From: Branchiostoma floridae | Taxonomy: Eukaryota; Chordata; Leptocardii; Amphioxiformes; Branchiostomatidae | NCBI RefSeq assembly: GCF_000003815.2 | Contig: NC_049994.1 | Span: 13,315,039 to 13,379,038 of the forward strand | Direction: 5' to 3' | DNA: 64,000 bases | Shown: positions 22,050 through 33,100 of the stretch, in pieces | Layout: each line of letters starts with the position of its first letter | Numbering within the stretch: position 1 is the first letter of the stretch | The notes under the pieces: model-generated | The model's database searches: none | The model's input: only the letters and a program-made list of their open reading frames with translations | Told to the model about the DNA's origin: nothing | Position numbers and translations under genes: made by a program

Positions 22050-24252
22050 CCATTAAAAATCCGCACTGTATGCCCCCGAAAAACTGGCAATAAACAATCA
22101 GCTTGAGATTAATCTATCTTATACGGATGTTTCCTTAAGGTTTAGTCCACTGTCATAACACGGCCAAACACCAGACTTCGGCGCCAGGTCTTATATAGGT
22201 TATCTCGTCTACGAGGACGACCTAGACCTTTTACTACAACGCATCTATAGCTACAGTAAGCACAAAAAAAGTTCGGAAACTTTAACGCTAGTTCACCTTT
22301 ATCCGCTGTCTTTAAAAACAGCACATTTAGGAGTATCAAGTCTGCGGAATGTTGTTTAAAATTTGCAATATTTTCAAAATGTTCCGATTTCAAACCACTG
22401 TCCGTCGACTTTATATTCCTACAAACGCTTTTTTTCTAAACAACGGATATAGGTTACCCTCTGATAAAGGTAAACCAGCGTTAACTGTCAACTCCTTTAA
22501 TGTGATGCCAAATTTGCATTCCAAATTTGATACCAAAACACTAGTACATACAAGGGCCGAACTTCGGAGCTGACTATGCGAGTACGTTACAAAAGAAAGT
22601 GCCATAATTCCCCAACCAACACTGTGTCTGACGATGGAGGGGAATTTCAGTTCTTTTGTTATGGCGAACCACCCACGAAATGACTCTTGGTAGCACAAGC
22701 TTTTCGACGACACGACGTTAAAGTTAAGGGCACAACCCGACGTACGTGCAAATACGTGCTGTCTACGTTCCAAAACGTGGGCAATCTTTTTGGGATCCGC
22801 AAGTGTAAAGTACCGCCTTCGTACGAACTCGAAGGGAATCCGGCGGATTTTGGAGCACACAGACACGCCGTAGAACTTTACGTGCAGGCAAAACTTTGTG
22901 ACGTACTCCCTCCCTGCTCTTGCCAGTCGTTCCCAACGATTTCAGAAATACGTGGTCTCCTAAAGATACGTACGGACAAATTGCACGTACGGCGGGTTGT
23001 AGCGGGTTGTAGCTTAACACATGATGTCTTACCTGGAACTCAACTAATGAACAAGAGCGATCAAAGCGAACTGAATATCATTGTACAGGGCAATAAACAA
23101 TTAAACAAGCTTATCCAATGATATGCATGTACAATGCGGTTGATGAAGTCTCTATTGAGGTATGATCGCCCAGAATCAAGTTTGCAAACTTTTTGTGTTG
23201 AGTTCATTGTCTGCACTGAGAAAGAAGAGTAGAAACAAAACCTTGAGAAAAATATCACAATATCAGTTTATTATTAATGTACCTGTCTTCGAAGCATTTG
23301 TCCTACCAGTATGGGAGAGAGAAAAGGACTACCAGTGAAAATCCGCACTGTATACCACAAAAACTCGCGCCATAACACACAATCAGCTTGAGATTAATCT
23401 ATCTTATGGTTTCGTCCGCTGTCACAACACGGCCAAACACCTGGCTTCGCGGGAGACCTGTACCTATCTAGCTTATCCCGTCTACAAGTACGGCCTAGAC
23501 CTTTACCAACAACAAACCATCTAAGTCAGCACACAAAAATGGGAATTTAAGTTTGTCGTTTCTCGTTTGTTATTCGTATAGAATTATATATCATTAGAAA
23601 GCTCATATGATTCTATAAAGTGATACCAAATTTGCCCATCAAATTTGATACCAAAAATTTGATCTAATTATACTATATAGGGCTGAACTTTGAAGCTGAC
23701 TACGTCACAAAAGTGTCCACGAAATCACTCTCGGTGCTCATTGTACGAAAGCGCGATCATAACAAACGAGGTAAATGGCATTTTGAAGAAAAGTACACAA
23801 GCTTTCCAATGACAAAACGCCAAAACATAGTCCTGCTTAAGCGCTAGTCATACTAAAACAACGAACATATGGGCTTACGATCAAGGAACATTTTGGCATT
23901 TCATTTTCACCTCCTACCCAGGTAAGTAACCGTGGAGCGCAACTCCATTGTATACACATATTGCCATACATTGCACCTGTTACAATTGTCCCGCAATAAA
24001 GTTCTTCTTCTTCTTCTAATGAAAATGCGATCTAAGTGAACTTAATTGTACATAGCAATAAACAAGCTTTCTAGTGATATACCTGTATAATGTAATTTAT
24101 TAAGTCTCTATTGAGATACTATCATGCACTCTGAATCAAGTTCGAACCTTTTTTTCAGTTGAGGTCATTATCTAAATCAAGAAACAAACACAAACCCTTA
24201 AAAAAGATCACAACAGCAATTTATTATTATGTCATTGAAGTACTTGCCTTAT
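22050..24252. repeat. Diverged tandem duplication of about 1-1.3 kb
   Basis: Copy A (about 22050-23285) and copy B (about 23332-24252) share AAAATCCGCACTGTAT, CAGCTTGAGATTAATCTATC, ACACGGCCAAACACC near the start. Near the end they share AGTCTCTATTGAG, GAATCAAGTT and TTTATTATTA. The offset falls from about 1290 to 950 bp, so copy B has lost internal sequence. Copy A has overlapping open frames on both strands (22411-22866 minus, 22687-23121 plus) that match no family I recognise and are not kept in copy B. Confidence 0.7.
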
Positions 24253-24481
24253 CAGTAAATACGTATATTCAAAGAACTATTGTTTCTTGAAGGGTAATTG
24301 AAATCTTCACAATAGTCGTATTTATTAAGCATGATTTGTATGAATATCTGACGCTCAAGATACGTAGGAAAGAGTGTATGTAAAATACAAGTATATAAAG
24401 ATAGAATAAAACGCAACACCACCTGCTTAAGACAGCATCTTAAATCCTTCAAAAATTCAGATAACTATATTCAAGCGCTCA

Positions 24482-24949
24482 ACTTTTATACATATATATC
24501 TAAAATATGTAATATAACTACAGCTCCAACTATAGCTCCAACTATATATAACTATATATATATATATACAGCTCCAACTGACTTCAGGTTTAGTTCTTCA
24601 TTACACATTTGTAATTTATCTTTATGTAGCACTGGGAGGTCACAAGCCGTATGAATAGGGAGATGGGATCCACTTTCTCTCATATCTCTCTCTTCAGTAT
24701 TCGTTCGTTTGGTGTCTTTCTCTTAGTTGTGCTACTGTGCAAATTATTGGGACCGCCGCTATTTATAACAAATACCTAATATCTGTTTGTAGTCGAATAC
24801 TCTTTGCTTAAGTTTTGCTACTATACAAGATATAAGGACCGCCCTTAGTCATAAAACGAATACCTATCCATGTGTAGTATTTACCTTACTACTACTAGCA
24901 AAGCAACATACTAAACAAGTTATCAGGACCGACAGCATTTATCGAATAT
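24482..24949. other. Downstream region of the GT6 gene, with TA-rich repeat
   Basis: Contains (TA)n around 24540-24572 and TACAGCTCCAACTATA-type direct repeats. Three degenerate units around 24760-24960 share a (T/A)CAGGACCG-like core. This is probably the 3'-UTR of the minus-strand GT6 gene. Confidence 0.45.
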
Positions 24950-26598
24950 CTACTCGTTTGTAACCTTGACCTTATTAGTTTTGTTACTGTACAAGTTGTC
25001 AGGACCCCCGCTTAGGTCCTTCAGGCCGGCTACAACCCGCTTATACTTCACCCACGGCATGTACCAGTAGTCTCTGGGGAAGCAGTACTCCGGTGACAGG
25101 ATCCTGGTGGGCGGGTGGTCTACGAAGTACCTGTTTAAGTAACTCTCGTCATGCCAAATGGCTTCTACACCGTTGATGTTGTCCTCCGCTCTGGTCTTCG
25201 CGCATATTTCCGTCAGCTTTAGCATGGATTCCCTGTTACCCCCATACAGACCCCCTGCGAAGTACATCTCCCCTTCGGTTGGCGCTACATATGCTTTACT
25301 GTCAGTGTTTGTTTCGTAAGGGAAGGAGTATCTGTTCTTCCAGTAGTACCCTGGATGAAGTGTACCGACCAAATCGCCGAGAGCTTCCGCGCCGAATTTT
25401 CCAACGAATCTGAAGTCCACATTCATGCAGAAAACGTAGTTTAAATCTTCGTTTCTTCTCAGTACGAGTTTGTTGATCGCTTCCATCTTCAACATCGGGG
25501 TGCCTTTTGACAAGTTTTCATTCAAAGAAATCACGGAGACAGTCCGCTTTTTCTTGAGTGGTATTTCTGGAACTTTCTTTGAACCATCGGTGATTACGAA
25601 GTACATCACCTTTTGGCCAGGCATGAAATGTTCTTCTGCAGTTTTAAGAAAGTCCTCTACATACGCAAAATACCCTCCCATGGCTACTGTGATCAAACCC
25701 ACGGTAAGGGTTTTCTTGGGGAACTGTCTGTCGGCTTTGTCATAGTCCACGGTGTCGTCCCAGACTACGGGAGCGCCCCAGGCACCGTACGTCGGGCGGG
25801 AGCGGCGTAGGAACCAGCTGTCCAGGAACCAGGGGTGCATTGTCAGGAGAACTGGGGATGGAAAATAGCAGTGTTATGGTTATACATTGCATCATGTTTT
25901 GTTACCTGGGCCCCCCTTGTAGCCTGTGTATACACAATCTGTCACTGACTGGCGGCGACAAGAGTCGGGACTAGGTGCGCGATTTTAGTCAGGGTAGGCC
26001 CCCTTGGAAATCAGCAAAAAATGTTGAAGGGGCCACCCAAGTGTCTCCAAGATGGAATGAATAAATTCAAAATGTGCTTCATTCATTATGTGCGTAAAGC
26101 TCCGACTTAAACTGCAAGCAAGTAGACAATGTACGTTCTCTCCATTTCATTTCTACTTTTATTTCATTACATCATGATCCATGAAGACTGTATGATATGG
26201 TTATGATAAGACTTTAGAAATTTGATATAATTTCATCATTGTATGATTCATTATGTTGTTATCATAATATCATTCTATCTTATTCTATTACATCATAGCA
26301 AGGAAATTACAATAGTCGTTCCATACTGCAATGTCAACTATTGTACGCTACAGAAAATTTAACACATGTAACGTTACAAGTACATTCCGAATTCATACAT
26401 TTCATTTTCAATATGCAGTGCAAGTCAAAACTCCTTTGATTCTTCGACCATTGACTGAATGATACTAACTGTTTTAGCTGAACTAAAACCTATCTACAGG
26501 TGTCAGCCTATGACCTCACCTATGACGATCGTGACGGCCAGCAGCAGCAGAAAAAGCCGCCTACTGCGCAGATGCGAGGCGACCTGGATGTCTACCAT
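24950..26598 (-). CDS. GT6-family (ABO/alpha-Gal transferase-like) glycosyltransferase
   Basis: Exon 1 (26598-26520) and exon 2 (25851-24950) join in phase 1 to 326 residues. The N-terminus is a type II signal anchor: RSRR at 11-14, then about 17 hydrophobic residues (RLFLLLLAVTIVIVLLTM), implying Golgi placement. The catalytic domain shows GT6 landmarks: TVGLITVAMGGY, KVMYFVITD, YVFCMNVD, EMYFAGGLYGG, EAIWHDESYLNRY and PTRILSPEY. In the vertebrate family the HDES glutamate (here Glu262) is catalytic and the metal motif is DVD. Here that motif is Asn170-Val171-Asp172. The family transfers Gal or GalNAc in alpha-1,3 linkage to galactosyl acceptors; the acceptor here is unknown. Sequons occur at ENLSK and SNKT. 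The whole catalytic domain is one exon, unlike the several exons of vertebrate members. A good splice acceptor just upstream (26634-26635) suggests a further 5'-UTR exon. Confidence 0.87.
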
Positions 26599-26730
26599 GG
26601 CGTCTGTAGTTTGTCCTGTCACTGCGCAATTGCCTGAAAATAAAAATGACGCCGTATTTTCTTGTTAATAACCGCCAATAAAATTAATTTAAATTAATGA
26701 CATGAATATCAAAAGGTTACACAGATTAAG

Positions 26731-26885
26731 TAGCCTATATAGCAGGCTCTCGGGGCCTTTTCCGTCTTTTTTTTTGGCTCATGATAACGTTACACTTTTG
26801 CTAGCCATTTCTTTTGTACTGGGTCGCTAGACCATATTGGCTACGAAGACGGAAAAAGGCCCCCAAGAGCCTGCTATGGAGGCTA
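26731..26885. repeat. Inverted repeat with about 38-bp arms
   Basis: TAGCCTATATAGCAGGCTCT... at 26731-26768 pairs with 26846-26885 with a few mismatches, including a GGGGCC/CCCC core. It is a MITE-like foldback just upstream of GT6 exon 1. Confidence 0.75.
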
Positions 26886-28500
26886 CAGATTCACAAGGAA
26901 AACTATCATCATAATCGTTGCTCGTTACGTTTTCGGGATATTATTCATTATGCATTAATTTTTTTCAATTACTGAATACCTGTGCTACTAGGGTCATTTG
27001 TACTACATGATCACATATCAGTGCTGCCCCCTGGCAGATTGGTAACAAACTACACTGGACCTAACGTTATATGCAAGCGCACTCCTTTGTCAATTTGTCA
27101 ATGCCTTCCATGTCTGCGTAGCTACGTAGGGCGTAGTTATAAAATAAAGCAATTTAGGAAGTGCCATGTGAATTATGTTAGTACTTTACACATTTTTAAA
27201 CTAGCCTATTGCCTTTCTGCTTTGCTTGGTTGTTGTTTTTGCGAACGCCGCAAGTTGTTGGGCCGGACGTGGAGTTGCATCATGTCGACAATTACAAGTA
27301 ATCTATTATATGGATTTTCAATCATACTACAGATAGGGGAGTCGAAAGGATAACGTCCGACCTCTAGATGTAGATACTTTTGTCATATACAGTACTTGGA
27401 TGGGAGACCACCAAGGAAGACTGGACGTTGTAGCCCGACCAAGAATTCACGAACTTTCGGGAGGCGGACGTAAAACGGAGGTCCCGTGTTCGAGGATGTG
27501 CCTCGAAAACGTAAATCAGCCTAATTACTAAATAAAATGGGTACCTACTGGCTGCAAATAATACACCAGATGTACATCTGACGCTACATGTAGAGTAATA
27601 GCGGCGTCATAACGTCCTTGGTGCAATTCAATATCAGACAATAGATTTGTAACAGCTGAGCAACCCGCAGAAAAAGCCGACTACACCAGCTAACGGTACA
27701 CTCAATACAACTTGTGTCAAATCTGAAAATCCTTACCTGGTTTCTAGCCATTCTTACCTTACGTGTGCTCATACATACGGCGTTTGCAGACCGATATTTT
27801 ACAGCTAACGGTGCAGGTCAACATTGCGTGGCAAATACGCAGCTCTGGCACAAAAACAGTCCGCCATCTTGATTGGGTCATCAGGTTGTTGACCTCTGAC
27901 CTTGAACACGTGCCCATGGCAACCTTAAGGGCCTAGGTGTGGTCTGTGTTTGATCAAGGATATTATGGTTTGACCAAGGACTAAGGCCGTACCATTTTAA
28001 TTTCTTGTTTCTCGAATATTGAAGCCGGGCGACGAAGTATAATACGAGACTTGTTTATATTTTGTTACAATTCAATACGTACAAAAAAGTTAAATTTGCA
28101 ACTTTCAATGGCAAACTACCATGGAAATGACTTTCAATGCATTGAAAAATAATTTCTAAAACTGCTTTACTGCTGTGCTATGCAAAACTATAAGCATTTG
28201 GGGCTAATTTATATCTTAACTTGTACATGTGATCTTTTTTTAAATTAGAAATGAAGATGTGAATCTGAAAACAGAACACCCAATCCGTGTAAGAGTAGAA
28301 CAAAATTTACTCAAGGTTTGGCCTGATTTTAATAGCCCTTTGGGTACTGTCCCTATAGATTTGCTTGGAGATAACAGAAGGGGTGTTTGCATTCATGTCA
28401 TTCTTTTGTAACAAAATCAAATTATAAACTTGAAGCTGTGACAGTCTGTAGCCCTATTAACTACCATCACTCACAGTCTCACACACTCACTCTCCGGTTT
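26886..28500. other. Spacer upstream of GT6 and downstream of SLC25A40
   Basis: Holds the truncated 5S SINE. A minus-strand string near 27735-27760 has two GTAAG donors after short ATG-containing sequence, a weak candidate for a GT6 5'-UTR exon. No other gene seen. Confidence 0.35.
27390..27572 (+). mobile_element. 5S-rRNA-derived SINE, 5'-truncated copy
   Basis: It begins inside the 5S-like region (GTACTTGGATGGGAGACC) and continues through GGTCCCGTGTTCGAGGA, AATCAGCCTAATTAC and GGGTACCTACTGGCTG. These blocks match the copy at 3605-3862 in the same order. The first half of the 5S head is not recognisable. It lies upstream of the GT6 gene. Confidence 0.7.
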
Positions 28501-28552
28501 AACGTGATCATACAAACAATGACAGAGAAACCCACAGTCATTCTATACACAT

Positions 28553-28558
28553 TTTATT
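28553..28558 (-). promoter_or_regulatory. Candidate poly(A) signal of the SLC25A40 gene
   Basis: AATAAA on the minus strand, about 1.6 kb past the stop codon. A GU-rich stretch (GTGAGTGTGTGAGACTGTGA region, around 28466-28496) follows 60-90 bases downstream, as expected for cleavage. Another AATAAA lies near 29237, so alternative ends are possible. Confidence 0.35.
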
Positions 28559-30182
28559 GGGAAGACTTCTGTTGTTTGGGCCCCATTCCTTACAAGTATA
28601 CCTGGAGATACAGTGTACATATCTTCCAAATGAACAGGTTAAAAACTCCTATGGACAAAATTATGATTTATTCTGCAGCATTGCAACTTACAGGCTATTA
28701 ATAATCGACCACTAGGGTGAAATATTGCAAATATCTATACAAATATACAGCTCCTTGCCTCGTAGACAAGATATTTCTTCATGTTCATCATTAAGGCATC
28801 TTTAGAGTCTTGGAGCAACCTAATGTTATCACATGATATGTTCCTTAAAACACTACATTTAAGAGAAAGGATGTACGTAAAACCAAATGCTTCAGTTTGG
28901 CCACAGGTACATTTACATATTTCTATAAATCATAATTAGCACCATCTGTTAAATGGACACTTGTGTCACTGACAAAAGAAAGTGGATGTTATCTGAAACG
29001 TCTGACCATTTCCAAAGCCATATCCAGTTGCTTGAGTAATTACTACTCGGCGTACACTAGTGTATTAATGAAGCTGTCTTAACATCCAACCATATTACAA
29101 CTGGATAACAAGAATACCAAGTCAGCAAACAGATCCTAAAAAAACATTACTAATACAGCATGTGTCAATGGGAGGAAAAGGTGTACAGTGAGCATACATA
29201 TTGTGAAGGGAAATGAAGGAAAATGAACAAAAATGTACATTTATTACATGATAACTGGCTTAATGTTACCTGTGTCTTTCTTAAACAAAAGACAGATAAC
29301 AAAATGTCACCATGTCTTTACTTTCATCAACTTAAAAAAAACTGTGACCTGTACATAGGTCTACATACAAATTTTCAGGCAAATTTCACTTTTATGTTCT
29401 CCCCCATCCTTTGTATAGTAAGACCGTTATGTAAGTTGTTTTCATCATTAGTTTTTGCCTATTTTACTTGTATGTGCACAGATGGCCTAGTTTGGCACCA
29501 GTAACAGTGTTAGTCGTATGGCAGAGGGGGAACCATTTAACATAGAATACAACCTTAATCACTTGAGCATTCAGAATAAAACCAAAGAGTATTGAGAAGT
29601 ATTACAATGGTTGTACCTGAAAACATTTGATAAGAACTGTCATTTTACATAGGAAACGGACATATTCTTTCCTTTCATTTTTCAACATGTTATTCATTCT
29701 GCAGTCTATCTATCTATTCTCGAACCATACAGTCTGGATACAGAAACAGTCACATATGGAGCCTTGTTAGAAAACCAATGACTTCCTTGATAATAATTGT
29801 CTCATTTCTGCAGTCCCCTTTCTTGTATGTCCTGCACTTAAATCCTGACCAGTACAAACTTGTCTTTCTCTTGTTCTTTAATTCTTCTTTCAATCTTGTT
29901 CTTTCCTCCTTCTCTTATTCTTTCACTTCTCTTGTTTTCACTCATTGCAAGGCATCATGAGACATTTTACCTTCTGTTGTTTCTCTTCCATCCACCTTGC
30001 ATCATTTTCTTCCCTTTATGGCAACACCTCAGGGACTGAGGCATTTTTGCAAGAGATGTCCTCTTTTCAACAGTATATTTTCTGACATCTCTTATTCATT
30101 AGGCCTAGAGACTATACTTCAACACTTGAAGTCTTTCTGAACAGCCTTTTCTCTCTCGCAGTAGTTTTCTGTGTGTAGTTGT

Positions 30183-33100
30183 TCATTCCCAGGCAGCGAG
30201 CTCTGCTCTCTTTTGCTCGTTTCTTCTCCTGAAGAAGGATTTGAAGCCTTCGTAACAGCTGATCATGATGGCACAGGCCGGCGCAACTTTCACTACCCTG
30301 GGGGTCAGACCTGGAGAGGGGTGGGGTGAAGAAATAGAAGAAAAGTCTTAGTACAATACTAAACTTTCTTCCGACGCAAAGGTATACATGGATAAAATTT
30401 TCAACGACTACAGTCGCCTTCTTCAGGATCAACTTTCTCAGTATTAATCCTGAAGAAGGCGACAGTGGTTGTTGACTTTTAGCTAGTAGTGTTGGAAGAA
30501 AGTTTAGCATTGTACTATGATTACTGCAAACTCAGATGAGCTTCCATGATCAGAAGAAAATTCTGTCACCTGGTTACCTGCAATTACATATGTTTAACTG
30601 CCCATTTCTAGGTTTTTCTGCATTTGTCTCGTGCTGGGGCTTAACGTCCTTTTCCTATAGGGGGCTAGCAGAGCCTGTCTAGGACGTATGGGTAACCCTC
30701 CCTTTAGCCACTATCCAATCTCCACCCCCTCATTTAAGATCACAGAGTGGGAATGTTCAAACCTAACCCGGGACTGGAAAAAATGGTACATTCAGGCCTC
30801 ACACCGTGTCAAGGCAGAAGGGTCTGGGAATCCCAGATCTGGTTAACCATAACACATAATCAGTGTCAAGTAATGTCCAAAAATCATGAAAATCTGATAT
30901 CCAATGTCTTACCTGCAAAGAGTGCCTTGGGCCCATTCTGCATCCATAACCTCCTCATGAGTATAAATGTGCTGGATGACTGGGGAGCCCCTGTGGGAAA
31001 ACATAACAGTTGTGGTAAGAGTTACAGAGTCTGACTTTTATCCTATGAAACTCTTCTAAAAAAAGCAGGCCAATCCAAAGCTACATATAAGCTAATAATA
31101 TCTGTATCTATATAGCAGGTATGACTGTGCTTCAGCATAACACACCAGCTTCACAGGCACGCAAGTTATTGTTTTTAGTTGACACTTAGTACTGGCATTA
31201 GTAGTTGAGACAAACAAAATCTCTTGTTTCTCAAGGAATATTTCTCAAATCAAAGTTTTAAAAACAACAAAAAGAGAGAGAAAAAGGGTGAAACACAAAA
31301 AAAGACCAGCCCCCATGAGAAACAAGCGACCTTGTAGGTAAGTTTTGTGATGTTTAGAAAGAAAAGTGACCGTACAGTGCAGCCTCTCCTGTTGTATACA
31401 GAGGCAGTTGATGAAGGCAAGACTGCGACCACAGGCTTGGTAACAGTCTACATGGGAGGGAGGGAGTTAGCACCGAAAAGCATTAGGAAGCTGAGTGGGT
31501 GTTATGATACCAAAATGATCAAGCTAGCATGGCTCATCAGACAGAGCAAGGCTCATGATACAAATGCACTTTATGTCTTTTTTTTAATGTTGGATTCAAA
31601 ATTACAGCATATGGTAATGACAATTGAAGCAATATTTTTGCTTGTAAAATTTTGTATGTTGTATGCAAGTTGTCAATTATTTTTCAGCATATTTGACTCT
31701 GAAGGATGTATATGATTGTTTTAGGGCCTGTAGAGCTACATGTTGCGATAAATTCTTTTTCTTGTTGTTTAAAAGATTCTCAATGATTCTACCATATTTT
31801 TTTTGGATTGATGATAATGGCAAATTTTGTTTGGTGGCACATGAAATTCCCCCTCTCACAAATAAAAATATCTTCAGACTATAATTCAGTACAAGGGGTA
31901 AACAGATCAGACACTGATTGACAACTACAAAGTAAAGAAAAACAAAACAACCAAAAGAAGCATAAGATGTTAGTTTTAGCAAGAACAACTGTACAGAGAG
32001 TGGGAATTGTTTCCATACGTTGCATGGTCTCCATCTCCCCCAGCTCTATCTGTCGGTGAGTCTTGATGACATCAAATGGTAAAGTCAGGACTGCTGCAAT
32101 CTGGGGAAAATATCGGATACTGCAGTTCATCTCAGAACATGGACTGGAAATATTGACATCATCAAATCCTGACTTGTGGCATCCTTACCATACCACAGTT
32201 AGTCTTAGATTAGTTAGAATCAAGTCTAGTATTTCCAAAATGTTGGAAGATTCATCTTTTTTAATTACAGTGATACAGATTACTTGGCACTTAGCTTACT
32301 CCCATACAGAACAAAATTCCTAGCCCCAAAGAACTGTCAAAATACATGTATCAGAGAAGCCAAGATACATCATTTAAAAAAATGCCCTCCCTCTTAGCAA
32401 AACACATGATTTAGACAAGAACTGTTGACAAAAGATGCTCAAACTATGATGTAGTAATACCGAAATGTGTCAAGATCATATAAGATCTAGCAAAAGTTTT
32501 CAAATGTCATACTATACTCACTGTTCCTGAGGTAGCTCCAGCAAAGAATGACATGACTAAGGTAGGTTCTTCTGTGTGGTACACTTCACATAACTGGAAC
32601 TTAAAGTACTCGTAGTTCAACCAGTAGAGTGCTGGGGAAAGGGAGGAAGAAGACAACAAGATCAGAAACCTTCAGACAAAACAATCACCAAAATGTATTC
32701 GGTACCAAGCACCAAAAGCAGCAAAAATCAGAACATTTTTCAACCCGATCACGTAATGAGCCCTGGTGCTTAACCCATGGTCGTATGATCATAGCAAATA
32801 TGGTAATACTGTGAAGGGTATTAGATGTAAGACAATGAAATCATTCTCCGTTAACTAACATTTATGACACCATGCAATGTGATTTCCTATGTGTACATAT
32901 TGTACATGATGTATATATATATATACGATGCACATTTGTAAATTTGTAACCATTTTGCTATGTCAATGATAGTGCTTTTATATTGACAATGTTTACTACA
33001 ATGATTTTATATGTAACATGTATTGTTCTTTCCCAGGGCTAGCCCTTGGCAATAGCCTATGGCTAGTTGGGCAGCCCTGGCTGTCTGTAAACAGCCGAAT

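Noticed and set aside
22411-23121. Overlapping 151-codon (minus) and 144-codon (plus) open frames as genes
   Set aside because: No recognisable domain, frames overlap on opposite strands, and the duplicated copy nearby does not preserve them.
27390-27440. Functional 5S rRNA gene
   Set aside because: Only the 3' half resembles 5S; it continues into a SINE body shared with another copy.
30112-30510. 132-codon minus frame over the last SLC25A40 exon
   Set aside because: It is a shifted frame; the carrier frame ([15 protein letters not shown]) joins correctly to the preceding exon.
32012-32019. SLC25A40 exon 9 reading on past QLE-like Met-rich sequence without a splice
   Set aside because: A GTATGG donor after CAA-C restores the phase to exon 10 (R-A-P-Q-S-S-S), giving the expected carrier sequence.
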